56,836 bases of DNA from Planctomyces sp. SH-PL62 (GCA_945905295.1 CAMDPX010000013.1:1-56836), one strand, 5' to 3'. Positions 17,581-27,081 are shown, counted from the first letter of the stretch. Made by a program: numbers and translations. The notes: generated by a model not told the origin, from the sequence alone.

Positions 17581-19026
17581 ATGCTCGATCAGACATCGTC
17601 TCGCCGACATTTTCTGGCGGCCCAAGCGCTCGGCTTGGGATCGGTCGCGCTGACGTGGCTCCTGCGTCAGGACGGCGTACTCGCCGAGACCGTGCGTCCG
17701 GAATTGGAAAAGAAGTCCTACGACCTCTTGCCCAAGCCGGCAGTCGGTCAGCCTCAAGCCCGTGCGATGGTTTCGCTGTTCATGCAAGGTGGTCCTAGTC
17801 ATATCGACCTGTGTGATCCAAAACCGGTCCTCAATCAACTTGACGGGCAGAAGTTCCCCGGCGACATCAAGTACGACAACGCGGCCGAAGCCAGTTCGCG
17901 AGTGCTGGGTTGCCCTTGGCGATTCCGCAAGCACGGCGACTGCGGCATGGATTTCTCCGAACTGCTGCCGCACTTCGGCGAGATCGCGGATGACATCACG
18001 CTCATTCGTTCGATGACCACGGGCGTGAACAATCACGGCGAGTCGTTGTACGCGCTCAACACCGGCCGCACGCAAGCGGGGCGGCCATCGTTGGGAAGTT
18101 GGCTGACCTATGGCCTGGGGACCGAAAGCCAAGACTTGCCCGCCTACGTCGTACTGACAGATCCAGGTGGCTTGCCGGTGCTCGGCACACACAACTGGTC
18201 GAACGGCTGGCTGCCGGCGCTGTATCAAGGAACTGTCGCACGCTCGCGCGAACCGCGCATCCTGAACCTCGACCCGCCGCCGCAACTCAAGGGACTCCCT
18301 CAAGAACGCTACTTGGAATATGTCGCCAAGCTGAACCGCGAGCACCTCGCGCGACATCCCGGCGAGACAGACCTCGAAGCTCGCATTGCTTCTTATGAGT
18401 TGGCGGCCCGCATGCAGACCGCGGCGAAAGAGGCACTGGACTTGTCGCAAGAAACCGAGGCGACTCAAAAGCTCTACGGCCTCGACAACGAAAAGACTCG
18501 TGACTTCGGCACGCGTTGCTTGCTCGCGCGGCGGCTGATCGAACGGGGCGTCCGGTTCGTCTCGGTCTACTCGTACGCTCAGATGTGGGACCACCACGGA
18601 GCCTTGCGCGGCGCACTGCCGCAAGCCTGCTTGCGGATCGACCAACCGTGTGCGGCGCTGGTCAAAGACCTTAAGCAGCGTGGGTTGCTCGATTCGACCG
18701 TCGTGCATTGGGGCGGCGAAATGGGACGGCTGCCGGTCATCCAAAACGACACCGGCCCCGACCGCGTCGGCCGCGATCACAACACCTACGGCTTCTCCTC
18801 CTGGTTCGCTGGCGGCGGCTTCAAAGCCGGCCACACCTACGGCGCGACCGACGAGTTCGGGCATCGCGCCGTCGAAGGCATCGTCACGCATCACGACTAC
18901 CACGCCACGCTGTTGCACCTCTTCGGTCTCGATCCGAAGCAGCTCACGTTCACTCGCAACGCTGCGCCGCAATCGTTGATCGACTCGACTGCCACGGCGC
19001 GAATCGTGAGAGAGGTATTGGCGTGA
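17581..19026 (+). CDS. DUF1501 family protein (sulfatase-like), second copy
   Basis: 481 residues from ATG 17581; an upstream TTG would add seven residues. The N-terminus contains SSRRHFLAAQALGLGSVAL, a twin-arginine signal. Family blocks are MVSLFMQGGPSHIDLCDPKP, WLTYGLGTESQDLPAYVVL, LLARRLIERGVRFVSVY, HWGGEMGRLPV and GRDHNTYGF. It is distinct from the first copy at 8695-10104 (different central part), so it is a paralogue and not a recent duplication. Again there is no DUF1549/1553 partner next to it. Its stop overlaps the start of the small gene 19023-19418 (GTGA). Confidence 0.92.
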   Translation: MLDQTSSRRHFLAAQALGLGSVALTWLLRQDGVLAETVRPELEKKSYDLLPKPAVGQPQARAMVSLFMQGGPSHIDLCDPKPVLNQLDGQKFPGDIKYDNAAEASSRVLGCPWRFRKHGDCGMDFSELLPHFGEIADDITLIRSMTTGVNNHGESLYALNTGRTQAGRPSLGSWLTYGLGTESQDLPAYVVLTDPGGLPVLGTHNWSNGWLPALYQGTVARSREPRILNLDPPPQLKGLPQERYLEYVAKLNREHLARHPGETDLEARIASYELAARMQTAAKEALDLSQETEATQKLYGLDNEKTRDFGTRCLLARRLIERGVRFVSVYSYAQMWDHHGALRGALPQACLRIDQPCAALVKDLKQRGLLDSTVVHWGGEMGRLPVIQNDTGPDRVGRDHNTYGFSSWFAGGGFKAGHTYGATDEFGHRAVEGIVTHHDYHATLLHLFGLDPKQLTFTRNAAPQSLIDSTATARIVREVLA

Positions 19027-19418
19027 GCAAGACGGCTCGATCGCAATCCGAGAAGTCGGTCCAAGTTGATCGGCGTCTGCTGGGTTCGTGGCGATCGGAT
19101 CGCCGCCGAACAATGGCCGAATGGATTTGGCCGCGCAGTATGAAGCCCGATCGAAGGAAATGGTTCGCGGGGCTGTTTGGACACCTCAAGCTGCGCTACA
19201 CGCCTCGCTACCTTTATTCCGATCTCAAAGGCTTTTGCGAGCGGGATCTCTACGAAGTCGTTGCGATGGATTCTGACTCGGTCGCAATTCTGTGCAGTCC
19301 GGGACGCATTCTGCACATCCATTTCGAGGACGACCACTATTGGATTTCGCTGGGCCGTAATCGGGAGTGGTTCAAGCGAGTGAAGTCCAAGCCACGTCAG
19401 GCAGCCGCGCGGCGTTGA
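19023..19418 (+). CDS. Small uncharacterised basic protein coupled to DUF1501
   Basis: 131 residues, GTG start overlapping the DUF1501 stop as GTGA. The central part, LLGSWRSDRRRTMAEW to LHIHFEDDHYWISLGRN, has the strand pattern of a lipocalin-like or beta-barrel domain (GxW near the start). No signal peptide. The 3' end overlaps the P450 gene tail-to-tail by 22 bases. Support comes from codon use, coupling and the ordered sequence. I do not recognise a named family, so the function is unknown. Confidence 0.7.
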   Translation: MSKTARSQSEKSVQVDRRLLGSWRSDRRRTMAEWIWPRSMKPDRRKWFAGLFGHLKLRYTPRYLYSDLKGFCERDLYEVVAMDSDSVAILCSPGRILHIHFEDDHYWISLGRNREWFKRVKSKPRQAAARR

Positions 19419-20830
19419 TGAGCGGCAGAGGGCAAGTCGACCAAAGTGTGAATGTTTCCGCTGACCGGAGCGGATGCAAAACGTCCGTCGGGAGCGGCTA
19501 GCTCCATCGGCAACCCAAAGATCGGATTGAGCATCGTCGAGACAACTCGGCCGGCGATCTCCGAATTGGCCACAACCTCCAGACGAAACCTCTTGAGGAT
19601 CAGCGGCAGGATTGTTTTCAACGTGACCAGCGCCAGCGGTGCGCCGAGACAAAGCCGCGGTCCGGCTCCGAAAGGGAGGTATTCGTAGGGAGTCGGCGTG
19701 ATCGTCAGCCAACGGTCGGGATCGAAGACTTCCGGATTCGGGTACAGGTCGGCTCGGTGATGTGTCATGAACTGGCTGAAAATGACCACGGAATTCTTCG
19801 CCAAGGACAACGGTCCCAATTCGACTGGAACGCTGTTGCTCCGTTGTGAATAACTGGATGCCGGCAGCAATCGCATGCTTTCACGCAGGACTCGATCCAA
19901 CAACGACCCTTTCGCACTGTCAAATGCCGCGAGAGGTTCGTCGTACTCGCCCGCTTGCAGTTCACGAAACAGCGGACGCATCACGTTGGGATGCTGAGCC
20001 AGCAGAAACAGCGTCCAGCCCAGTGTGTTCGAGGTGGTCATGTGCGCCGCGCCAAACAGCAATGCGACGTGACCGATGAGTTGCTCGGTCGTGATTCCGC
20101 CAGTCTCGTCATGCACGCGGATCAGTTGCGACAGCAAATCAGTACCGGGTTTCGCCGCGCCGCGCCGCAGCCGTACCAAATCCAAAATGCGTGTTTCGAG
20201 CCGTTTGGCCAACAACAACAGTTCGTCGTAACGCGGCATGAAATCGTCTGCCGGCAACAGGGCCGCCAAGCCGAGTTGATGATTCAGCTCGACCCACGGA
20301 TCAAGCATCTCGCCAATTTCCAACGCGATCTGCATCTGGTCCATGCCGAAGAGCATCGTGCTGGTGATCTTCCGGGCGAGCACCGTCATCTCCGTCGCGA
20401 TGTCGCGCGTTTCGCCGGGCCGCCAGCCGTCGAGCATCTGGGCCGTCAACGTCGTGATCGTGTCGTGATGAACGCCAATCGCCCGCTTCTCGAACGGACC
20501 GGAGACCTGCCGGCGTTGCTGCTTGTGTTCTTCGCCATTCATGCTCAGCAGCCCGCACGTCAGCCGCCGTTGAGCCGAATTCTTGGGGCCGCGCAAGGCG
20601 AAGAACCGCGAATAGAACAGCTTCGAGTCGCTCAGTACTTGGTGGTTGAGCTGCGGATTGAAAACGAAGACGAGTTGCTGTTTGGATTCGCGCAACGCGG
20701 CGACATCGCCATGCTCGCGACGCAACCACCTCATGCAAGCGATGGGGTCGGCGACGAAATCCTCAAGCCGCCCGTCCGTGATGGGGGGCTGACTCGTCCA
20801 AAGGTTGATCCCAGCAGCCGGTCGATCCAT
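19397..20830 (-). CDS. Cytochrome P450
   Basis: 477 residues, full length for a bacterial P450 monooxygenase. The haem loop FGAGPRLCLG has the FxxGxRxCxG cysteine ligand. The K-helix ExxR is in VLRESMR and the PERF-like segment is FDPDRW. The I-helix reads LLFGAAHMTTSNTL; in most P450s it is AGHE/DTT, so the acid before the conserved threonine is replaced by methionine. That acid-alcohol pair helps protonate bound oxygen, so catalysis may be altered. No ferredoxin or reductase lies nearby. The substrate is unknown. Confidence 0.93.
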   Translation of the reverse strand: MDRPAAGINLWTSQPPITDGRLEDFVADPIACMRWLRREHGDVAALRESKQQLVFVFNPQLNHQVLSDSKLFYSRFFALRGPKNSAQRRLTCGLLSMNGEEHKQQRRQVSGPFEKRAIGVHHDTITTLTAQMLDGWRPGETRDIATEMTVLARKITSTMLFGMDQMQIALEIGEMLDPWVELNHQLGLAALLPADDFMPRYDELLLLAKRLETRILDLVRLRRGAAKPGTDLLSQLIRVHDETGGITTEQLIGHVALLFGAAHMTTSNTLGWTLFLLAQHPNVMRPLFRELQAGEYDEPLAAFDSAKGSLLDRVLRESMRLLPASSYSQRSNSVPVELGPLSLAKNSVVIFSQFMTHHRADLYPNPEVFDPDRWLTITPTPYEYLPFGAGPRLCLGAPLALVTLKTILPLILKRFRLEVVANSEIAGRVVSTMLNPIFGLPMELAAPDGRFASAPVSGNIHTLVDLPSAAHQRRAAA

Positions 20831-21074
20831 GAAGAGACTTTCTCATCCTTGAGTGTCAGTCGGGGATCTGTAACTCGTTTTCAGACTTTGTCGCTAGATG
20901 AATTCCCAGAATTGGCCCTCCGCCATTTGTGTTGAAAACGCTTGCGGCTCGCAGAATTCTTCGTCTTGCCTCTCCGAAATGGATTGCGCTAAAACCCCAT
21001 CGACTCGCCAAGTTTTCGAGTCGGAGACTTCTTCTCGGATCGAATCTCGGAACCTGCCCACGGATGGTGCGATA

Positions 21075-22406
21075 ATGATGAAAATCTGGCGGCCTGGATG
21101 CTGGATGCTGGCGACAACAATGCTCACAGGTTGCGGAGGAGGATCGAACCCCGCGCCCCCATCGCAACTGACGACAAACTCCACTGCGAACCACTCGCTC
21201 ACTCCAGCCGATGACGTTGATCCCCCAGATTCCAATCGCGGCGTTGTACACGCCTCTGGCATCGGCCAGTCTCAGATGAACGCCGCCTCTGGCGTAGACG
21301 ATTCCGATTCCGACCGCGCCCAGCCCAAGAAGGACTCACCAGAATGGTTCGTTCTTCAAATCACGCGACTCAAGCTGCGACCACTTGGTGATTCGGTCGA
21401 TGCGTTCTCGCAAACGACCGAAAGGCAAGCCGAACTTCGCCGCGAACGCAATCAGCAGTTGGTCGATTTGGCCACAGAAGCGATCGCACGCACCCACAAG
21501 GACAAGGACGAGTCAAAGATCCGAGTCTTCGATCTCGCGGTGCATCACCTTCTGGAGGCGGAATTGCAACTCGCCCTGACAGGAGACCAAGACCACATCG
21601 ACGCGATTTATGAGCATGCGAGTTCGTTGTACGAACGAGATCCGCAATCGAAAGCGGCCGTCGAGGCGGGACAAGTGCTAATCTCGTTCGCACGCCTCAA
21701 CGCTCAACGGTTCGGACAGCAAGAGCCGAAGTGGCTGACGGAGTACGGCCGGCTCGCGCGGCAGTTTGCCAAGCAATTCCCTCAGGAAGAACGCCAAGCA
21801 ATTCCCGTCCTCTTCGCCGCCGGACAAAGCTGCGAATATCACGGCATGACGGCTGACGCGATTCAGTGTTATGCGACGGTCCGCGAGCTCTTCCCGGAAA
21901 GCTCCGCCGCCGAACGAATCACGCCCATCCTCCGCAGATTGAACCTCAAAGGCCAGCCGTTGCAGCTCGCAGGTCCGACGATCGGCGGTGGCTTTCTGAA
22001 CGCCGAAGAGTTGCTCGGCAAGCCGCTGCTCGTTGTGTTTTGGACGACTCAGACTAAGCCGTTCGTGCGGCAGTTGCCGGCGCTGCAAGAACAGCTCGGC
22101 CAGATCGACGCCAGCCGCCTGAATATCGTCAGCGTGAATCTCGATGACGACGATAATGAATCCGCCGTGCAGACGTTCTTGGAATCCAATGGCCTGAATT
22201 GGCCGACAATCTTTCAGACCGATCCCGACAAACGCGGCTGGAACAATCCCGTAGCCGCCTATTACGGAATCCAATCCGTACCGCTGTATTGGGTCGTTTC
22301 CTCAAAAGGAAATGTCGTGGAGACGGCCACCAACGTCCAACAAATCGAACCTTTGCTCCAAAAGCTGATGACACCTAAGCAGCCAGCGGAAGACGGTCAA
22401 AAATAG
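21075..22406 (+). CDS. Thioredoxin-fold lipoprotein without active-site cysteines
   Basis: About 443 residues from ATG 21075 (ATG 21078 also possible). MMKIWRPGCWMLATTMLTGCGGG is a lipoprotein signal with lipobox LTGC. Residues about 100-310 are helical and TPR-like (LYERDPQSKAAVEAGQVLI and similar), and the C-terminal part is a TlpA/AhpC-type thioredoxin fold. Where TlpA proteins have FWATWCGPC, this one has VVFWTTQTKPFVRQ: both cysteines are gone, so it cannot act as a disulphide oxidoreductase. The rest of the fold is intact (VSVNLDDDDNESAVQTFL, GIQSVPLYWVV with the cis-proline). It was probably repurposed for binding. Confidence 0.85.
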   Translation: MMKIWRPGCWMLATTMLTGCGGGSNPAPPSQLTTNSTANHSLTPADDVDPPDSNRGVVHASGIGQSQMNAASGVDDSDSDRAQPKKDSPEWFVLQITRLKLRPLGDSVDAFSQTTERQAELRRERNQQLVDLATEAIARTHKDKDESKIRVFDLAVHHLLEAELQLALTGDQDHIDAIYEHASSLYERDPQSKAAVEAGQVLISFARLNAQRFGQQEPKWLTEYGRLARQFAKQFPQEERQAIPVLFAAGQSCEYHGMTADAIQCYATVRELFPESSAAERITPILRRLNLKGQPLQLAGPTIGGGFLNAEELLGKPLLVVFWTTQTKPFVRQLPALQEQLGQIDASRLNIVSVNLDDDDNESAVQTFLESNGLNWPTIFQTDPDKRGWNNPVAAYYGIQSVPLYWVVSSKGNVVETATNVQQIEPLLQKLMTPKQPAEDGQK

Positions 22407-22431
22407 CGGCGAACCGGCACTGACAAAACAA

Positions 22432-22470
22432 AACAGGCACCCGCGAACAAACCGCAGATGCCTGTTGTTA
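22432..22470 (-). terminator. Intrinsic terminator between convergent genes, best for lexA
   Basis: Stem aacaggca / tgcctgtt with a 19-base loop. On the minus strand it is followed by ttgttttgt, a fair U-tract 36 bases after the lexA stop. On the plus strand the tail is weaker. Confidence 0.6.
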
Positions 22471-22501
22471 TTGAGATCAGAATCTTGAACTTGGCGCGGG
22501 A

Positions 22502-23116
22502 TTAAAGCTTTCGCACCACGCCTACGACCATGCCGAGAATCTTGACGTCGTCGGTGAAGATCGACTTCTTCGGTCCGCTGATCGAGTCCAGCCGAATCCG
22601 ATTGTTATCCTGGTAGAACCGCTTGTAGTGCGTTTCTTTGCTCTCGGTGACAGCGATCACTCGGTCGCCATCGCGATAGAATTGCTGCATCCGGCAGACC
22701 AGATAATCGCCCTTAACGATGTGTTCCTCGGCCATCGAATCATCCGACGCGCGGTACATGAAATGGTCGCCAGAACCCAGCAGGTCCATGAAATCGATCT
22801 GCTCGGTTTCCTTATTCTCCTTCAATCGGGTGGTCTGGCCGAACTGCCCGCGAAGATCGACCGCCGTTTTGCGCTGCGGCTTGTCCGACAATTGAATCGC
22901 CCGCGACAGATTTGGTTCGCGGGTGATCAGCCCCTTTTTTTCCAGAGCCTTCAAGTGGCACATGACTCCGTTCGGAGACTTGATGCCAAACTCGTCGCCA
23001 ATTTCACGCACCGTCGGACCGTACCCGCGGTTCATGATGTTGTCCTTCACGAACTCGTAGATCTCGCGCTGCCTGGGTGTGAGGTTCGCCGTTTTGGTCA
23101 TCAAAATGTTTGCCAT
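22502..23116 (-). CDS. lexA: LexA-type SOS repressor with altered cleavage region
   Basis: 204 residues. The N-terminal winged helix (LTPRQREIYEFVKDNIMNRGYGPTVREIG) and the S24 peptidase-like C-domain (DLLGSGDHFMYRASDDSM) identify LexA, which represses DNA-repair genes until RecA-stimulated self-cleavage. The catalytic Ser127 and Lys165 are in place. The usual Ala-Gly scissile pair is not seen: the region reads AVDLRGQFGQTTRL, with Phe92-Gly93 the nearest candidate. Either cleavage occurs at a non-standard bond or it is impaired. The start at 23116 has aaaggac upstream; the ATG five codons later is an alternative. Confidence 0.9.
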   Translation of the reverse strand: MANILMTKTANLTPRQREIYEFVKDNIMNRGYGPTVREIGDEFGIKSPNGVMCHLKALEKKGLITREPNLSRAIQLSDKPQRKTAVDLRGQFGQTTRLKENKETEQIDFMDLLGSGDHFMYRASDDSMAEEHIVKGDYLVCRMQQFYRDGDRVIAVTESKETHYKRFYQDNNRIRLDSISGPKKSIFTDDVKILGMVVGVVRKL

Positions 23117-23449
23117 CTGCTACGTCCTTTTTCCTAATGCGTCCCAATTAAACGCGGAGCCGCCGGGGGGCCATCCTGCCTGGGGACACAACGCTCAGAC
23201 AGGTATCCGAAAAAATGTATCTCAATAGAACTGATGATATACGGTTGTCGCAAGATCGGCTGGCCACTCTTTTGGAATTTTTCCAACAATTTCCGCGCCC
23301 AGCGAACTTGGTGAATTGCGATCAACAAACCCAATCCCGTCGGGATCAATCGCTGAAACTGACGGTCCGCCCGCAGTTAAACAGCGGCGTTCGGCCGTCT
23401 CAATAGACTTGGCGAAAGCTCAGGATTTTCCTGAAGCACTCCGAACCCG
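23117..23449. other. Intergenic region upstream of lexA
   Basis: 333 bases between lexA (minus) and the end of the response-regulator gene (minus). It is AT-richer than its surroundings around 23210-23280. It presumably holds the lexA promoter and operator, but I cannot point to a convincing palindromic SOS box. No open frame in it has coding character. Confidence 0.4.
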
Positions 23450-24898
23450 TTAGCTGGCCCGTGCGACAGCATCCGAATGATACTGATTGAGCTTGTTGTA
23501 AAGCGTCTTCAGGGAAATTCCGAGTTCGGCAGCCGTCTTGGGCTTATCTCCAGCGTTGCGCCCCAGAGTCGCCAGAATCACTCCACGTTCCATCTCTTGC
23601 AGCGTGGTCGCGTGAATTGTCTGAGTTGAGTCCACTGCGATTGGTTGTCCGTGCGATTTTCGATGACGTCGCACGCTCAGGCTGCTGGGCAGATCATCCG
23701 GCGAGATGGTCTTTCCGTCTGAAAGAATCACCGCATGTTCCAAGGCATTGGCCAGTTCGCGGACATTGCCCGGCCAGTCGTGATTTGTCAGCACGTCGAC
23801 CGTTTCCTGCGGCAGCATTTTGGTCGGAGCCTGGCGGCGTTTGAGATGCCGAGCAATCAAAGCTTGCGCGAGAGCCGGAATGTCCTCTTTCCGGTCGCGC
23901 AACGACGGGAGCGCGACTTCAAACGTGTTGATGCGGAAGAAGAGATCTTCGCGAAACGTGCCAGCGTCAATCATGTCCGTCAAGGGGCGGTTCGTCGCGC
24001 AAACAATGCGAACATCCACGTGAAACGCTTCATTCTCTCCGACACGGCGGACTTCGCCTGATTCCAAAAACCGCAGCAGCTTTACCTGCATCGCTCTATC
24101 CAACTCGCCAAGTTCATCGAGGAACAGGGTGCCGCCGTCCGCCACTTCGAGCAACCCCTTGCGGCTGATGTCCGCACCGGTGAACGCTCCCTTGCGATGT
24201 CCGAAGAATTCGCTTTCCACGAGTTGTTCCGGCAGAGCGCCACAATTGACCGCGACAAACGGCATCGACGCACGCGGGCTGAGATCATGAATGCGGCGTG
24301 CGACCAGTTCTTTTCCCGTGCCAGTCTCGCCCAAGATCAGCACGCTGGAATCTGTCGGCGCGATCTTGTCGATCAGTCGTTTAACGCGCATCATGGGAGC
24401 CGAATCGCCGATGAGGTCCGAATTCCCCTGCACCGCCTTCAACGACTTTTCGAGCGCGATGGTCTTGTTCGTCAGCGTGCGATGTTCGGCGACACGGAGC
24501 AACAGGCTGTCGAGGTCGAACAGGCTGCACGGCTTGGGCAGGAAGTCGAAGACTCTCATCCGCAGTGCTTGAATGGCGGTGTCCATGCTGCCGTGCGCCG
24601 TGTGAATAATCGCCAGCGTGTCCGGGGCGATCTCTTTCATTCGCGCGGCGACTTCCCAGCCTGACAGGCCGGGCATTTGCAGGTCGATGATCGCGCAGTC
24701 GAACGATTTCTCGGCAAGCACCTTCAAGGCCGACGCACCGTCTTCGCAAACGGTCACGTCATGACCGCGATCTGGAAGTTCGGTGGCCATGATTTGACGA
24801 ATGAGCGGTTCGTCATCGACGAACAACACACGCAGCTTGCAGCACGATGCAGCGCTCAAGGCTCGACTCCCGACTCCATTCGGTGCGGCTCCTCGCAC
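23450..24898 (-). CDS. NtrC-family sigma-54-dependent response regulator
   Basis: 482 residues as drawn from GTG 24898; the receiver domain proper starts near residue 22, so TTG 24859 or a later codon may be the true start. Domains: a receiver with Asp72 in IIDLQMPG; an AAA+ domain with Walker A GETGTGKE, the sigma-54 contact loop GAFTGA and an arginine-finger segment; and a Fis-type helix-turn-helix, KPKTAAELGISLKTLYNKL. It activates promoters of the -24/-12 type when phosphorylated. It lies about 110 bases downstream of the sensor kinase in the same direction. A short hairpin (24889-24917) overlaps the start region. Confidence 0.95.
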   Translation of the reverse strand: MRGAAPNGVGSRALSAASCCKLRVLFVDDEPLIRQIMATELPDRGHDVTVCEDGASALKVLAEKSFDCAIIDLQMPGLSGWEVAARMKEIAPDTLAIIHTAHGSMDTAIQALRMRVFDFLPKPCSLFDLDSLLLRVAEHRTLTNKTIALEKSLKAVQGNSDLIGDSAPMMRVKRLIDKIAPTDSSVLILGETGTGKELVARRIHDLSPRASMPFVAVNCGALPEQLVESEFFGHRKGAFTGADISRKGLLEVADGGTLFLDELGELDRAMQVKLLRFLESGEVRRVGENEAFHVDVRIVCATNRPLTDMIDAGTFREDLFFRINTFEVALPSLRDRKEDIPALAQALIARHLKRRQAPTKMLPQETVDVLTNHDWPGNVRELANALEHAVILSDGKTISPDDLPSSLSVRRHRKSHGQPIAVDSTQTIHATTLQEMERGVILATLGRNAGDKPKTAAELGISLKTLYNKLNQYHSDAVARAS

Positions 24899-24917
24899 AG
24901 AGTGTGCGAGCAGCGTG
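24889..24917. repeat. Short hairpin between kinase and regulator genes
   Basis: gctcctcgcaca / tgtgcgagcagc pair around gag. It sits at or just ahead of the response-regulator start, where it could affect translation of the downstream gene. Confidence 0.6.
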
Positions 24918-25007
24918 GCTTACTCCGTTTCGACGTTCCGTGTCACGGAAGGGCGGGGTTGATAGCAGAACCCGGCAAACCAGGCAACGGGGGCTGGTGA
25001 GGCGAAT

Positions 25008-26654
25008 TCACGCCGCCTTTTGTTGTGAAATGGCCGTTCGCGGCAAGCTCAATCGAAACGTGCTGCCTTGGCCGGGACCAGAACTGGTGGCTGCGAGTCG
25101 GCCGCCGTGTTCGGTGACAATACGATGGCAAATAGGCAATCCGAGGCCAGTCCCTTGGCCGGTCGGTTTGGTCGTAAAGAACGGGTTGAAGATTTTGCGG
25201 AGCACATCCGCCGACATGCCGCAGCCGGAATCATGGAACTCCAGTTCGATGTGATCGGTGAGTTCCTTCAAGCGGATTTCGAGAAGGCCCGTGGCGACCG
25301 ATGAAATTTCAGTTGTCGGACAGCCTTCAGAATTCTTAGGACTGGTGGGCGTCGGGCCAGACAATCGCGGGCGACGATCCACTTGATGAGCAGCATCCTC
25401 GATTGCGTCGAGCGCATTCGCGACGAGATTCAACACAACCTGCTTGATCTCAGAACCGTTGACCTCCAGCACGCACGGCTCCGAGCGGTCGAAGACGATC
25501 TCGCACTGGCGGTACTTGCTCATGGCGCGAATGAGGTGGATGACCTCGCGGATGATTTGCGTGACGTCGTGATTGGCTCGCAAGCCCTCGCCGCCGCGGG
25601 CGAAGTCGAGCAACTTTGCGGTGATCTGCTGACAGCGTGATGATTCCGATTGAATCATCTTCAAATAGTTTTCGATGAGCGTGGCGTGTTGCGGTGTCAC
25701 TTGACCGAACATCGCGGCGAAGCGAGTCAGCAGCGACTCGCTGGTCCAGCGGATCGCGGTCAGCGGGTTGTTGAGTTCGTGAGCAATTCCCGCCGCCAGG
25801 AAGCCCAAGCCGGCGAGCCGTTCTTGCCGAGTCAGTTGCTCGGCGAGTTCTTGCGCGTCTTGTTTCAGTCGGTCGCGTGTCTCGACGAAGCGATCGGCCA
25901 TGCGATTGAACGAATCGGCCAGTTCCGCGAACTCGTCGCGTGTATCGAGTCGCACGCGATATTCAAACTTGCCTTGAGCGACCCGATGCGTTCCTTCGAG
26001 CAGTTTTTTCCACGGTCGCGAAATCCAGCGTCGCCCGGCGAAGAAGCCGCAGACGAGCAACCCCAGCACCAACCCGGTCGAGATCGACACCCACCAGAAG
26101 CTGGCCCGATAAGTCTTGCGCGAGGAGTCGAGCAATTGCGGCAGGCCGGTCCCGAATTCCGGCAGGCCGGCGGCGATACCTTGCAGTTTGCCCACCTGCC
26201 AGAGCAATGACCGAGTCGTCTTGTTGGCGTTGTTCGGGTGGAGAAGTTGCCGCTGCTCGGACCGCAGATCTTTCAGCCGGCGGCCAATTTCCCACAGCCG
26301 GTCAGCGGTGAGATCGCGTGTCGTCGCGAGTTCTGGCTGCGGCGGCAAATTGGCCAGCTTGCGCAATGCATCGCCAGTGCGACGATCCGCTTCGGACAGT
26401 CGTTTCTCGAACTGCCATTGCCGCTCGGTACGTCCCGCGTCGTCTTCGGGCAGTTCGGCCAGCAACGGCTCCATCAGCGCGGCAAAGGCTTCGATCAATT
26501 CTCGCCGCTGCGGCACGCCGTTGAGGTTTCGATCTAGGTCGTTGACGACTTCGCGGTAGGAGAGGATCGCCCACAGGCTGCTGATCGTCAGCGTGGCGAC
26601 CATCGCCAGCACCAGTCCCACACCGATTAGCAATTTGCCTTTGAGAGTAAACAT
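25008..26654 (-). CDS. Membrane sensor histidine kinase (NtrB-like)
   Basis: 548 residues from ATG 26654, where a membrane helix begins (KLLIGVGLVLAMVATLTISSLWAIL); the frame is open to 26813 without coding character. Order: TM helix, about 190-residue periplasmic sensor, TM helix near 215-235, HAMP (ISRPWKKLLEGTHRVAQGKFEYRV), HisKA with His about 292 in GIAHELNNPLTAIRW, then HATPase_c (NLVANALDAIEDA, DSGCGM, GTGLGLPI). A proline-rich insert of about 35 residues separates the N box from the next strand. It is paired with the regulator downstream. The signal is unknown. Confidence 0.93.
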   Translation of the reverse strand: MFTLKGKLLIGVGLVLAMVATLTISSLWAILSYREVVNDLDRNLNGVPQRRELIEAFAALMEPLLAELPEDDAGRTERQWQFEKRLSEADRRTGDALRKLANLPPQPELATTRDLTADRLWEIGRRLKDLRSEQRQLLHPNNANKTTRSLLWQVGKLQGIAAGLPEFGTGLPQLLDSSRKTYRASFWWVSISTGLVLGLLVCGFFAGRRWISRPWKKLLEGTHRVAQGKFEYRVRLDTRDEFAELADSFNRMADRFVETRDRLKQDAQELAEQLTRQERLAGLGFLAAGIAHELNNPLTAIRWTSESLLTRFAAMFGQVTPQHATLIENYLKMIQSESSRCQQITAKLLDFARGGEGLRANHDVTQIIREVIHLIRAMSKYRQCEIVFDRSEPCVLEVNGSEIKQVVLNLVANALDAIEDAAHQVDRRPRLSGPTPTSPKNSEGCPTTEISSVATGLLEIRLKELTDHIELEFHDSGCGMSADVLRKIFNPFFTTKPTGQGTGLGLPICHRIVTEHGGRLAATSSGPGQGSTFRLSLPRTAISQQKAA

Positions 26655-27081
26655 CGCGGTCGTCGATCCCTGACGAAGAAGCTCCAGCAACGGGCGGGAG
26701 TTGTAGCGAGTCACCGCGCGCCGTTCGACATCAATTCCTCCCGGCTCGCAAACCGCGCTGATGAAGTGCCTTATTAAAAATGGCCACCGTCGGGCCTGCC
26801 CCGGCGGAGCCATGACTGGTGAGCGACAACGCTGCTGCCTCTTGGCTTTCGCCCCCGTTTGGGGGTGGCGTTATTTCCAATCGCGAACGAATCGCAGGGC
26901 GCGTTGGCGGACGGGGCGCTGAGGGTTTGGTCGGAGGTGATGGCTCCGCTCGCAACGCTCAGGGGTCTGGCAATTCAGAATTCCGAAATTCCGAATTGGC
27001 CGACGCGCGACATCGGTGGTCGTTGCAGCGATCCAGTCGGCCCATTGGGAATCGTGAAGTGCCTGACCCAGGTGTGCCGCA
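26655..27081. other. Intergenic region with degenerate inverted repeats
   Basis: 427 bases upstream of the kinase gene. Around 26965-27068 lies a decayed palindrome: attcagaattccgaaattcc in the left part and gtgcctgaccc at the right recall the arms of the repeat inside the NuoL-like gene (2355-2450). I see no convincing gene. Confidence 0.5.
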
